Shown: piece after piece, positions 24,836-35,512 of the stretch
Layout: every line of letters begins with the position of its first letter
Numbering within the stretch: position 1 is the first letter of the stretch
From: Bemisia tabaci
Lineage: Eukaryota > Arthropoda > Insecta > Hemiptera > Aleyrodidae
NCBI RefSeq assembly: GCF_918797505.1
Contig: NC_092802.1
Location: 18,373,883 to 18,437,882 of the forward strand
Reading direction: 5' to 3'
DNA length: 64,000 nucleotides
Program-made: the position numbers and the translations under genes
The notes under the pieces: model-generated
What the model saw: only the letters and a program-made list of their open reading frames with translations
What the model was told of the DNA's origin: nothing
Database searches by the model: none

Positions 24836-25354
24836 TCGTACAACTTAGTACCAAAAATCGGCCGGCTGGATCGTCATCGGGTGATTCCGATCGAATGATC
24901 GATAGAAAGCAAGGCTTCAAGGGGTTAATCGACAGAGGTCCTTCGAGATATCGATTCGACAGTCGACCAAATTACCGGTCCCATCGCGCGGCGGAAGCGA
25001 AAAAATGAGGATAGAATTGGACGACACTTACGTCTGTGTCGAGTGTCGCTTGTTTTGAAAAATATCCAGCGACACGCACGCGGATGATCGCGAGAAGCAT
25101 TAGCCACGCACGCGAACTGCCCCCTTCCTCAAACCACTGAAGTCCGACAGGGAGCTTCAGGAGGTTATGCGGTTTTGCGCGTCACGAAAGTGCCCCCGCG
25201 CCGTAGCCGCGGCGTCTTGAGCGGGTCCCGCTCACTATAATGAGCCACTCTTGACACCTCGACTTGCCACCTTCCTCCCCCAAGAAGGCAGGACACGCGA
25301 TCGAATGACCAAATTAGTTCATTAATCGCCATGGATTGATCGAGCCCCGGCGGT
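24836..25354. other. GC-rich island with a possible minus-strand splice donor
   Basis: CpG-rich, single-copy-looking sequence. On the minus strand an ATG at 25098-25100 opens MLLAIIRVRVAGYFSKQATL, which runs to a consensus donor (gtaagt, at about 25024-25029). The phase does not fit the Rdl exon at 11716-11813, so this is noted but not called as a gene. Confidence 0.25.
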
Positions 25355-25358
25355 AGTG

Positions 25359-25612
25359 CTGCCGTGCTAAGGAAAAACGCCGCATGAACCTTCAGGCGTT
25401 GCCAAATTTCCTTTCATAAAACGCTAATTTTCTGGTAAACTCATGAATATTTTCTTTCCAATTTTTCGGATAATTTTGTTCCCAATTTCACCTAAAAATT
25501 CTGAAAATTTCAAGGAAAAATATTCATAATTTTTCTCAAAAATAAACAATTGGTCGCAGTAAATTTGGCAACTCTTGAATGTTCATACGGCGTTCTTCCT
25601 TAGCACAGCAGA
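25359..25612. mobile_element. Family A MITE, complete, inserted at the end of a family B copy
   Basis: The termini are CTGCCGTGCTAAGG and CCTTAGCACAGCAG. An exact 4-bp duplication, AGTG, flanks it (25355-25358 and 25613-25616). The target AGTG lies inside the left terminus of the B element that continues as GTGGCGTGGCAAGC. Confidence 0.9.
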
Positions 25613-25796
25613 GTGGCGTGGCAAGCTTTGCGACATCGATTGATCTGCCATTTAAACCCATGGAAAAGAACCTATAAATAGGGTGTTCGCACCTCAATAA
25701 TCGATTACTTCTTCTATAGATCGTATTTGCTTCATCAAACAGGTAAAATTGTATCGATACCGATTGGTTTTTTGTGTAAACAAAGACTCATGAGTC

Positions 25797-26514
25797 AATG
25801 GACCACTAGACAAGGTACGAATTCAAGCGATCTGATACATGTTTCTTGACCAGAATTTTACGTAAAACACGATTCTTACGACGAAAGTTACTGAAGCCAA
25901 CTCCTAACGAAGATATTAACTTTTTTATTACACATTGGTTACAAGGAATTTGAACTGCCCTCTCACAAGAAACTCAAAGCTCTACGTGAGTCCAATCGCG
26001 CACTACAACGGTTTCAGCAAGCTTCTCAAACGAGCAATGTTCATTTCCCACAATGTGTTGCTCAAACTATTAGCAATTTGCTATGGCTGAGCTGAAGCGT
26101 CAAGATCGAGGTTGCCAGATTTTTATATCGCGGAGACTGACATGATAACTTTTAGCGCTCGATGCGAATCACGTAGAGCATTTAGCTTTCATGAGCGGAT
26201 GGTTTGAATTCACGCATTTTTTTTGTTTTTTAAAATATCAAGATATTTTTATTGTGTTTATTTACAAGGAGGAACTGTGGTAGACAGGCCACAGCCCGAA
26301 GGCCTGTGTTACATGCTAAGTGAAACCTACATATTTAATTTATTTACAATATATTATTTGTTTCCCCCTGAATTCACGCATTAAGAATCATTAAATATCT
26401 TCGTAAGGTATTGATTTTGGTAATTTTCGTTGAGTGCATCGTGTTCTACGTGAAATTTTGGTTAAGAAACATGTATCAGAATGTTGAAATTCATACCTTG
26501 TCTAGTGGTCCATT
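25797..26514. mobile_element. Element D1 with terminal inverted repeats
   Basis: AATGGACCACTAGACAAGG at the left mirrors 'ccttgtctagtggtccatt' at the right. Inner arms 'tacatgtttcttgaccagaa' and its complement extend the repeat. A retro-insertion splits it at 26219-26369. A partial second copy is at 55232-55499. Confidence 0.8.
26219..26369 (-). mobile_element. Short retro-insertion with 13-bp target duplication
   Basis: GAATTCACGCATT is present on both sides (26206-26218 and 26370-26382). The insert begins on the plus strand with a T-run, so it is poly(A)-tailed on the minus strand, with AATAAA-like sequence near the tail. The second D copy (55232-55499) has the empty site. It is probably a 5'-truncated LINE or a SINE; the family is unknown. 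Confidence 0.8.
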
Positions 26515-26730
26515 AAGAAACCTAATGTAAAGTCATTGTTAGAAATTTTCTCTTTTTCAGATTTTCCATTTGATATCCTTAAATTTTTGTTTGAGGTTGT
26601 GTCCTATTGTTTTGAACCAAACGATACATCGAGCCACTATCGAATACAGTCTTTATGGATTCAAATAGGGAAATATCGATAATCGATCATTCACACTTCG
26701 CCATTGCCCGGCGGAGAACCCGTCTTAATT

Positions 26731-26855
26731 CTGCCGCACCAAGGAAAAACGCCGTATGAACATTCAAGAGGTGCCAGATTTCCTTCGATAAATTTCAATT
26801 TTAAAGAAAGTTAAGGATATTTTTCCTTGACATGTTCAGAAACTTGAAGTGATGC
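26731..26855. mobile_element. Family A MITE, left part
   Basis: CTGCCGCACCAAGGAAAAAC then 'gccgtatgaacattcaaga', with A-family interior to about 26855. The right half is missing. Confidence 0.7.
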
Positions 26856-27141
26856 TGTTGCCATCTAACACTGATCTCCACTGGTAACAAAAATGATCCC
26901 AATTCATTCTTCGTGAATACTTGGCAACGTTGGAGGGCTCCTAAAATAGTGCGTCCGATGTTGCACGGACTCTTAAATTTCGTTAACTTTAGTACCCTGC
27001 GTGAAGAAATTACGACTTGTTGACAGAATAATAATTAATCACTGGGCACAATAAAACTAGCACGACATGGTATCTCAAATCACAGGACAATAATTTTATT
27101 ACGCTGCATGAGATAGTAAACGTTGATTATTCAACAGGGAG
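26856..27141. other. No gene recognised
   Basis: No dispersed family or coding motif was identified. Confidence 0.35.
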
Positions 27142-27303
27142 CAGAGGCTGATCCAGCAACTTGGCAACATTGAATTCTTCCATTGAAACCTATGCTAAAT
27201 AATCGATTCTTGTTGGAGCACTTGGTCCCTCTAAGAATCGATACATTTTCATAGGTTTACATGGAGGAAATCCGGTGTTACCAAATTGCTGGATCCATCA
27301 ATG
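27142..27303 (+). mobile_element. Family C hAT-like MITE, copy 1
   Basis: The termini are CAGAGGCTGATCCAGCAACT and 'aaattgctggatccatca'. Interior dyads contain 'aatcgattcttgttgg' and 'agaatcgatacatttt'. The target duplication is not clear. Confidence 0.8.
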
Positions 27304-27390
27304 AGGTTAGAGGAAATTTCGTCAAAGATTTTTTGTCCGAACACTTGTTTTTTCCAGTAGTTTAAGTCCACGCATTTTTTCGGGAGGGGA
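27304..27390. repeat. Low-copy repeat shared with 48612-48690
   Basis: 'atttcgtcaaagattttttg' followed by 'tccgaacacttg' and 'agtccacgca' matches the other site with few changes. Function unknown. Confidence 0.6.
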
Positions 27391-27739
27391 GTTTTGGTCC
27401 ACTTACCAATTATTGAGACCCAAAGTTAATTGGTCAACATGTAAATACAAACAACATTTCCTTACGACGTTTTTGGATGAAATGTATAATGTCTTGGAAG
27501 AATGAGGGTTTGCTCGTTTTTTCTTTGTTTGGTTGGCCAAACGGAAACAAATATATAATTGAGAATTTTGGCGTCAATTCCATGAGGGAAAATTCACTAA
27601 AACTCTCTACACCTCTTTGGTGCAACAGGACTTGACTATCATTCAAGAAAACCCCATTTTCTTATACCTGAATCGGATGAACCTTTTGATTTTCTTCAGC
27701 TGAAGGCTCTTAGATTTTTCCTGTGTGCGATAACTTCAC
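27391..27739. other. No gene recognised
   Basis: A 70-codon minus-strand frame at 27434-27646 has no recognisable domain. Confidence 0.35.
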
Positions 27740-28193
27740 GGCATGCCGCGGCACTTCGAACTACTATTTCGCCATGGAGGCGTTGCACAGTATCATACAA
27801 GATTGAAGGCACTCCAACGTATCATGATTGATGGCATCTTTCAAAAGCACGAAGTTCCCTCGCAAATTAAATCGAGTGACGAAGAAAAAAAGGAAGCTGT
27901 AGTCGAAAAACTTGTTAAGTCCAAGTATCTGATCCAGTAACGTTTAGCATGATTTTTGAACTTAATTAAAGGAAAAAGTGACTTGATTCAAGCAGAAATA
28001 TGCTCAAATTTACCGCCGAGAAGATTTTCTTATAAATTAATAAAGAAAATAATGCCTGTTTAGAGAAAAAAGGATCCGTTAATAAAAAGAAAAGTCACTT
28101 GGACCAAGCAGAAACCCGCTTTCATTCAGCTCTTTTATTCTTGATTCAAAATAAAATCTTCTTGACGGCATACTCAATAATGTTTCTGTCTAA

Positions 28194-28820
28194 ATGGGCC
28201 TGTTGCATGCAAGAGATACAGCCGCGCGAATAGACTTTGTAGAGGTTAAATGACACGAAAATTACGATGGTCACGTTGAAAAAGTCTGAAATACACTCCT
28301 TACTGCGCAATTTGCGATGTTAGGAACGCGCTTTTTCAAATTTCCCGTGTCTAGGGGCAGTTTTCTAATCACCGGAAACGAGCAAACGGCGGGCTCAGTG
28401 ATTTCCGGAAGATGCCGAGTTATTGTTGTTGTTGTTATTTTTTCCTTCAGTTTGTTTACAAACCCAACGTGATCTCTTAGAGTGGTCCATATACGCTTTA
28501 TGCGGTAACGTAATCGATCAACTTTTAAATATCCATCGCAATCCTTCTACATTTCATTTCACGAAATCACGAGCTCCGATTTTTAGGTTATGTTGTCAGT
28601 TTTAGTTGACCGGAAATAGCCGCGAGTTGCCGTTAATTGTTTCCGTTAGAAAACTGCCCCCAGACGCGGGAAATTTGAAAAAGCGCGTTCCTAACAACGC
28701 AAATTGCGCAGTAAGGAGTGAATTTCAGACTTTTTTAATGTGACCATCGTAATTTTCGTGTCATTTAACCTCTTAAAAGTCTATTCGCACGGCTGCATCT
28801 CTTGCATGCAACAGGCCCAT
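28194..28820. mobile_element. 627-bp foldback with about 190-bp arms
   Basis: ATGGGCCTGTTGCATGCAAG at the left mirrors 'cttgcatgcaacaggcccat' at the right. Pairing continues through 'actgcgcaatttgcg' and 'gaacgcgctttttcaaattt' with few mismatches. The loop of about 240 bases contains no recognised gene. Confidence 0.88.
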
Positions 28821-29101
28821 TGAGTCACATTGTTCTCTAATGAAATTCAAAAATTATGCTAGCTAAACGTTATTAAAAACGGATGCTAGGACTAAGTGAG
28901 TTTTTTAGATTACCACTCTTTTTTTGTAACGTAGTATCTTGATTTATTTTGCAAGGAAAACTCTGTACCCTTAAAGGAAGCTTGTCATTCTTGATACGTT
29001 GGAGCGCCTATGATACTGAGGAACACTTTTGTCGCAAAATAGTTGCTTGAAACGCCGTAGCACTCCGCGACGCGGCGAGCGACCAGCGTGACACGCGTAT
29101 G

Positions 29102-29176
29102 GGCGCCTACAAACCTAACAGGGATACTTCACGCATTGCGCAACGCGTGAAGTATCCCGTTAGGTTTGTAGGTGCC
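29102..29176. repeat. Conserved near-perfect hairpin of family N, copy 2
   Basis: GGCGCCTACAAACCTAAC to 'gttaggtttgtaggtgcc', with 'gatacttcacgcattgc' and 'gcaacgcgtgaagtatc' pairing inside. The apex differs slightly from the other two copies while pairing is kept. Confidence 0.88.
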
Positions 29177-29375
29177 AGTGCGCATATCGCTGTGTTAGGC
29201 TCAAATATTTAAACTCGCGGAGTCAGCGTTTTTCAACTCATGATTTTAAAACATTTGAACGCTCTGCACGGATTAGTCTCATTTAAATTGATGAGAAAAA
29301 AAAAATATGTATTAAAGGAAAATATGACGTGTGTTTTGAAAATACAAATAAGGTGGTTCCGTGTATAATTTAATG

Positions 29376-29507
29376 CCATTTAAACCTATGGAAAAGGATT
29401 TAACAGAGGATGTTTGCAACGAACGCCCTAGTAATCGATTCTTTGCCACGGATTCAAATGGGGGAACATCGATAATCGATTATTCACGCCTCGAAACTGA
29501 GTGAGGC
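29376..29507 (+). mobile_element. Family B fragment (left terminus missing)
   Basis: 'gccatttaaacctatggaaa' through 'aatcgattattcacgcctcg' in family order. It begins inside the element, directly after the N arm. Confidence 0.75.
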
Positions 29508-30040
29508 AATCCCAGAGAGCTTCCGTTTCAAAAGCGCTAGATAGACTAACCTTTATCAGAGATACTTTATGCCTATGGAAGTTGAATAATGATTTGTGGT
29601 TGGTCCAAGGGTGTGGAAGGGAAAAGCGAGTGTTAAAGAGGTTCTATCTTCCTCCGAAGCAATGAAGAGACGTTTCGACAATGCTGCTGCAGGAACAATG
29701 GCATTCGATTTCTAAGAGAAGCCCGACAGGCCGAAACCACAGAGATTCTGTTGTCGATTTTATCCCGAATTTTCATGTTTTAATGAGCGCTAGTGAATAA
29801 TCTTCCACCGCCTAAAAATACACACGAAAAGCTCATAAAACTATAACTTAGCTTATGTGGCGCACGGGACACGCTGTAAAAACATGTAGGAAAGTATTCC
29901 GGCGTCCACAGCAAACACTTCTTTGGATATTTTGCACTTTTCTTCCATGGAGAATGCTCTACTATGAAAAAACATGTCCGTCATCATGACCCATTTTGTT
30001 GGTCTCATTTAAGTTAAGAGGAATGCGTGCGCACATCAGA
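29508..30040. other. No gene recognised
   Basis: No coding motif or dispersed family was identified. Confidence 0.35.
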
Positions 30041-30452
30041 TACTGAAAAAAAAATCTCGGTGTATTTACTAAGAAAAGGGTAAAATTACAAAAAATTCAG
30101 GGCTCTATTTGATCCCAGTTTTTTCTTGGTAAAATTACCATTTATGGAATTGGTAATTTTACCGAGAAATCTCGGTAAAATTATTGAACTTTCTCGGTAA
30201 TTTTACTGGACCTTGGATAAACGCCAATATTTTTTATCGACCGTGGTATAATTACCGAGATAAAATGGCAAAGTTACCGGGAATTGATTACCAATATAAG
30301 TGGTATTCTTACCTGAAAAAACCAGTAAAAATACCGGTTTTTAGGTAAGATTACCAGTCTGTCTTGGAAAAATTACCAATAATTGGTAAAAAAAAGTGAG
30401 ATGGTAAAGGTACCAACGGACCGTGGTAAACACCGAGAATTTTTTTTCAATG
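30041..30452. mobile_element. Element R: hairpin filled with TTACC/GGTAA motifs
   Basis: It begins TACTG plus an A-run and 'atctcggtgtattta'. It ends 'taaacaccgagaat' plus a T-run and CAATG. The roughly 350-base interior is crowded with 'ggtaattttacc', 'accgagaaa' and related inverted motifs. Confidence 0.82.
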
Positions 30453-31080
30453 GAGAATCGACTTAATCGATTACTTTAATATTTCCCTCTTCGAAGCAAA
30501 CGAACACAAGACTTTTTACTTTCACTTTTCATTTGGAGGCGTTTTTTCGGCGACTTTTTCGTGAAACTATGAGGAAGAGCGTGCAACTATCTCCGTTTTG
30601 TAGTTTTCCGGAATTACAGTTCATTTGTCCGCAGACGAGGTTTTTTCATTTTTATTTTCGAAAGATACACTCTCTTTGGCTTGGTTCTGTCAAATCCTCG
30701 ACATTTTAAAGCATTCATCAGCCCTATCTTTCAACAGGGGTAAAGATCAATGGGGCAGAGAAGCTGTAGATTCGGGAAGATGATAACGTGTCAACTTTTT
30801 TGCGGTGGGAAACTTTTGTTCCGGCCAGGACTTGGGACTGTGAATTGTGCCGGCGTAGAAGAGTAGACGATGTTGCCACGTCGCATCAAGATTATCCTAT
30901 TTCACTCCGCATAATTGTACAAATTTTACAAAATTTGGCATCGGAATCCAGCGAGCTGTATCACTGTTGCCGAGCATCGATGGTTGAGCCAACGATCTAG
31001 AAACTAAAGATAGGGTGTAGACTTTGGGCCTGATAACGGTTTCCGTCGGAACCGCGCTTAAAACTTCGCAACGTTGATCC
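30453..31080. other. No gene recognised
   Basis: Short open frames only. No repeat family was identified. Confidence 0.35.
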
Positions 31081-31679
31081 GGCGCTAAAAAAGGAGGATT
31101 TTCAGGACCAAATTGGCAACATGGAACCGAAGCCGATCAAAGGCCGCCAACGCCCGCGGGCGCCGCGTCTCGCCTAGCGCCCCCACGCGCCGAAAATTCG
31201 GGGCGTCAGAATTTCGGGGGGAGGATTTCACGCCGCGTGTTGTCGCACCCTCGGTTTCGATCGGGGATTGTTTGTTTTCGATGGCCCGATATGGGCGGTG
31301 CGCGCAATTCGCTCACTTTGCCACCCTCCCCCTTCCCCCTTCGTCCTCCGTCCTCCCCTCGGAGGATGCTCAACCCTCGCGCGAATTTCGATCGATGTCC
31401 AACACTGGATCGTTGGCGTGCGAATATCCACTACCGGATATGATGAAACTCCTGGGATAGCGGGATTGGGTCAGTTGCGCTGGTCACAGGATCGTTTTTT
31501 GATGCTTGATTCTTGCGCCTAGATCAGCTAAATATAATAAGATCCGTCTAAACATTGCCTTTAAACGTTTAGTATTATAACCGAGATACCTTCACCTTCC
31601 GATCAATGTATCACAAGCGCCATGCGACGTTTAGAGATTTCCGCCGCCTTTTTATTTTTTTACAGAGACATTGCAAAAG
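31081..31679. other. GC-rich island, no gene recognised
   Basis: A CpG-rich block at 31110-31440 with C/T-rich runs. Overlapping open frames in several phases on both strands are Pro/Arg/Ser-rich and show no domain. Confidence 0.35.
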
Positions 31680-31898
31680 GGATTTGGAGGGATTTTATTG
31701 GTGTAAGCGGGTGGTGGCGATGGACATAGGAGGTAGGTAATGGACTGCGTGACGGCAACCCATCAAAGACCCGCCAGTTAGTCCGTCATTTTCTTCCTTA
31801 GTCTATAGGAACCAACCATGTCAACCGATAAGATCGCTCCATACTCCCTATGTCTTCTTTGTCTATCGCTTTGTCTATCAGTTTCGATAATCGGCCTG
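31680..31898. mobile_element. Family G element, copy 2 (left end uncertain)
   Basis: It matches G1 interior and right end: 'tttgtctatcgctttgtctatc' in part, then 'gataatcggcctg'. CTG follows. 'ggacataggaggtaggtaat' on the left side mirrors the family arm. Confidence 0.65.
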
Positions 31899-32046
31899 CT
31901 GGAGAGTCAAATCGCCTTAACTTCCGTGCGTATGCAACACGGACATCCGCGGAGCTTGAATGGTCGCATTCAGGTGCTAAAATGAAATTCATCACATGTG
32001 ATACTGATCTGAGGGTGCTTCGATTGTTTCTCTCACGTCATAAATT

Positions 32047-32224
32047 AATGGACTTTCAGGGTAGCGTGGGATATCCTCTTCATTCCGGTCTAAACTTTGA
32101 GAGCTTTTTTGAGCTTTGGAGTTTATTTTAGGGAAAACCAGGGGCATCATCGTATTTCTACCGAATTTTTTTACGGGAATCGGTACTTAAATCGCAAATG
32201 CCTCACACATATAAGAGCTCCATT
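32047..32224. mobile_element. Family H half-element (right arm)
   Basis: 'ggtagcgtgggatatcctc', 'gagagcttttttgagctt', 'aaatcgcaaatgcctcacac' and 'agctccatt' appear in H order. The left arm is missing. Confidence 0.75.
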
Positions 32225-32233
32225 GTTCGCACC

Positions 32234-32397
32234 CAGAGGCGAGTCCAGCAATTTGGAAACACCGGATTCCCTCCCATTTAAATCTACACTAAATAATCTA
32301 TTCTTGTCGAAGCATTTGGCTCCTCTAGGAATCGATACATTTCCATTGATTTAAACGGAGCAAAGGCAATGTTGCCAATTTGCTGCATCCGCCATTG
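32234..32397 (+). mobile_element. Family C hAT-like MITE, copy 2 (complete)
   Basis: The termini are CAGAGGCGAGTCCAGCAATT and 'aatttgctgcatccgccattg'. An exact 8-bp duplication, TTCGCACC, flanks it (32226-32233 and 32398-32405). Length 164 bp, no coding sequence. Confidence 0.93.
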
Positions 32398-32405
32398 TTC
32401 GCACC

Positions 32406-32948
32406 TACTATTCTATTCCTTAACCCGATTCTATATATTTCGATATTTCGGGCTGAGTAACCTGCCAGTGTAAATCGAAGCGAAAACGAACATTAATTGG
32501 ATGGGGGATCGCTCGACAACACGTGACGTCATACGTGAAGCGGCGGAAGACGCGAAATCTCGTTTCGATGCCTCGTTGCCGGTTCGAACGGAGAAACCGG
32601 GAGATTTGGCGGGGCGAGGGGTTGATTTTCGGGGATCCGGCAAGGGTGCTCCAATTTACTCATAACTTAGTCGGGAATATAAATTACTGCTTATCGTGAT
32701 AGGAAAAAGATAGGATCGAGGCGGTCTCGGGAGGCTGTCTTGGTCTTCGCGGCTTGGCTCAGAATATGAGTCTCCGACGTTGCCAGCTTAGTTAATAATT
32801 AAGTGCGGTGTTGCCGGTTAGGCAGAGTTTTTCCAAAGGAAACTAGGTACCGTTGACTTAAGAACGAAGAAAATGGGTTTGAGGTGGATCGCATTAAAAG
32901 GAGTGAAATGAAATCACGTTTTCGTAAAAAGGATATATGTTAATAGTA
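32406..32948. other. No gene recognised
   Basis: A GC-richer segment at 32450-32650 has an open frame without a recognisable domain. Confidence 0.35.
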
Positions 32949-33455
32949 ATGGAGATGTTGCATGTGTGAGGAATTTGCGATTTGACTGTTGATTCTTACG
33001 TAAAAGTTCGCGAGAATCACGATGGTACCACTGGTTTTCTCTAAAATCATCTCCCAAGCTCAAAAAAAGCTCTCAAGTTGAGGCCAAAATGGAGGGGATA
33101 TTCCACGCTATCCTGAGAGTCCACCTCTACATCAAAACAAACTCTCCATGCAAAGATAAGGAGCAAATACATTGACAGGGCTGCCACTTTATTTGGGGAC
33201 TCCACAACTGAAAACACGGCAAACCTGCTAATGTATTTGCTCACTATCTTTGTATGAGGAGTTTGTTTTGATGTAGAGGTGGACTCTCAGGATGGCATGG
33301 GATATCCCCTCCATTTTGGCCTCAACTTGAGAGCTTTTTTTGAGCTTGGGAGTTGATTTCAGAGAAAACCAGTGGCACCATCGTGTTTCTCGCGAACTGT
33401 TACATAGGAATCAGTAGTCAAATCGCAAATACCTCACACTTGCAACATCTCCATT
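32949..33455. mobile_element. Family H foldback element, copy 4 (complete)
   Basis: The termini are ATGGAGATGTTGCATGTG and its complement. The arms are well preserved. Confidence 0.88.
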
Positions 33456-33762
33456 ATAAGCTGAGCCAGTCGCCTCGAATCCCTTTATTTGCCCACGTCT
33501 CTTTTTAATTAAAAAAATTTCAGTCGAGGAAAAAAGATTCTACAACTAAGAATAAGTATTTCAGTAAGGAAAATAATTTTTTTAAAAAATACTATTAAGC
33601 CAAACATGTTTTTAGTGAATCAAGGACATCAGTTTTTTTTTTGTTTTTTTTTTTTAAAAAAAAATTACGAAAAGAGTGTAATCATTATTTCTGTATCTGG
33701 TTGATTTTCAGACTTCTTATTATAAAATTATTTTACCTCGCGGTATTTTGAGGGAGGGTGTA
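33456..33762. other. AT-rich spacer with a T-run
   Basis: It contains a T-rich run near 33632-33655. No gene is recognised. Confidence 0.4.
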
Positions 33763-34060
33763 TGGATTCGATCGGCATGATTCGATCTAAAACTAAGAAC
33801 GTAAATCGATCGAAGCGAACCGATCGACAGGGATTCCATCGAAAAATTATCGAAAAACGGTATCGATTCGATCGGCATAAATCGATCGAATTAGCTACGT
33901 CGATAAAATCAGTATCGATCGGTTCACGTTTTTATTTTCCGATCGATCCATTTCAATCGAATCGACACCGATATTTTTATAATTTTTCAATCGGTTCACG
34001 TCGACCGATTCACGTTACTATTTTTCAATCGATTCATGCCGATCAAATCGATCTCTCCAT
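33763..34060. repeat. ATCGAT/GATCG-dense inverted repeat
   Basis: GGATTCGATCGGCATGATTC near the left end and 'aatcgattcatgccgatcaa' near the right end are inverted. Between them GATCGA, ATCGAT and TCGATCGG motifs recur every 10-20 bases. No gene is credible here. Confidence 0.7.
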
Positions 34061-34118
34061 TTTGAAGGCGAAAAATGTTGCATGGTGCTCATTTTCGTAC
34101 CTTTTCTAGAAGTTTATT

Positions 34119-34371
34119 CTGCCGTGCCAATGAAGAACGCCATATGAACATTCGAGAGTAATCAAATTTCCTTTGATAAAATATTTATTTTTTAGATAAA
34201 TTATGAATATTTTCTCATGACACTTTCGGGAACTTTAGATCAAAATACGAACAACATTCTCTGAAAAACTGGAAGAAAAATATTCATAAGTTTACCAGGG
34301 AATTCACGTTCTATCAAAAACAATTTGGCAACGCCTGAAGGTTCATACGGCGTTTTTCCTTAACACGGCAG
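34119..34371. mobile_element. Family A MITE, complete
   Basis: The termini are CTGCCGTGCCAATG and CCTTAACACGGCAG. An exact 4-bp duplication, TATT, is on both sides. Confidence 0.9.
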
Positions 34372-34570
34372 TATTAGGGGTACGCAGATTTTGATTTTAG
34401 CAATTGACAAGCTCGCAGAAAACGCCACTGGACTTTCCGCACCATTTCATACAGAAACTACCCTTCGGCCTGTGCCAAATGTGTAGTAACACCGAACCAT
34501 TATTCGCTAAATTCATCAGCACTGCGTGAAACATTATTCCATCAATCGTTCTCTCGCATGGCGGTACGTA

Positions 34571-34819
34571 CTGCCATGTCAAGCAAGAACGCCGTATGAG
34601 CCATCAGGCGTCGCCAAATTTCCTTCGATAAAACACGAATTTCCTGGTTAACTTGAGAACTTTTTTCTTTTAATTTTTCAAATAATATAGCTTGCAACTT
34701 GCAAGTTCCTGAAAATTTCAAGGAAAAATATTCATAACTTTCCTCGACAGTTGACGTTTTACCGAAGGAAACTTGGAAACTCTCGAATGTTCATACGGCG
34801 TTTTTCCTTAGCACGGCAG
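34571..34819. mobile_element. Family A MITE, complete
   Basis: The termini are CTGCCATGTCAAGC and CCTTAGCACGGCAG. The flanks CGTA and TGTA match at three of four bases. Confidence 0.88.
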
Positions 34820-34828
34820 TGTAGTGAT

Positions 34829-34992
34829 CAGAGGCGTGGCGTGAATGATCGATTATCGATTTTTCTCCATTTGAAGCTATGGTAAAGAATCGATTGTTAA
34901 GGGGTTCACTGCGAACACCCTGTTTATCGATCCTTTTCCATAGGTTAGAATGACAGATCTATCGATATATCGCAAAGCACGCCACGCCACTG
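34829..34992 (-). mobile_element. Family B hAT-like MITE, complete
   Basis: The termini are CAGAGGCGTGGCGTG and CACGCCACGCCACTG. An exact 8-bp duplication, GTAGTGAT, flanks it (34821-34828 and 34993-35000). Confidence 0.93.
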
Positions 34993-35000
34993 GTAGTGAT

Positions 35001-35483
35001 GGCGCAGGTCGCCCGCGGCGGAGCGTGTGTGCGGGAGGAAGGAGGTGTTTCACAGGTATCAACGGACGTAAATTCGGTGAAATTAATCAGATTTCCGTGT
35101 ATCAGCGCGGATCGGCACGGAGATTAGCTGCTCTAAATTGAAATCACATTCGCAAATCGGTTTAACGGGGATTCGGTCGGGGGGAAATTTTGTCAGGTAT
35201 CGTCTGAAATCAACGATATTCGCGCCGTAGGCGCAGGGGATATTCAAATCAGGCGTTCGATTTACCGACCGGTGAATAGTCCATAGTTTCCTTGATGGCA
35301 GGTTCAATTTAAAAATTCGATGAAAAAAAAAGGGAAAAAAGTGTGCTGCATGATGTCCGCTTTTACCCGAAGCTGATAGAGTTAGGTTTTAATAGAGTAC
35401 CTATATAAAGAAAGTACGGACTTGTCGAAGTTAGAGTACTCTTATAATGAGAGTAATACGAATCCTTTCTGGTTGGTTCCCTT
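35001..35483. other. No gene recognised
   Basis: Moderately GC-rich. Open frames carry no domain. Confidence 0.35.
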
Positions 35484-35512
35484 CAGTGGCGTGGCGTGCT
35501 TCGCGATATATG
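35484..35512 (+). mobile_element. Family B left-terminus fragment
   Basis: CAGTGGCGTGGCGTGCTTCG and a few more bases only; then unrelated sequence. Confidence 0.75.

Larger units (their letters stand above)
25613..26706 (+). mobile_element. Family B copy split by at least one large insertion
   Basis: The left half (GTGGCGTGGCAAGCTTTGCG to 'aataatcgatta', about 25710) and right half (about 26655-26706, 'caaatagggaaatatcgata' to 'cttcgccattg') are separated by about 950 bases. That gap contains element D1 and some unexplained sequence. Confidence 0.65.
27740..29365. mobile_element. Family N composite element, copy 2 (inverted), containing a nested foldback
   Basis: In reverse orientation the N right arm ('gattgaaggcactccaac', about 27808) is followed by a large foldback (28194-28820), a second inverted N arm (about 28985-29060), the conserved hairpin (29102-29176), and the N left arm to about 29365. 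The arms at about 27740-27830 and 28985-29060 are inverted copies of each other. Confidence 0.6.
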
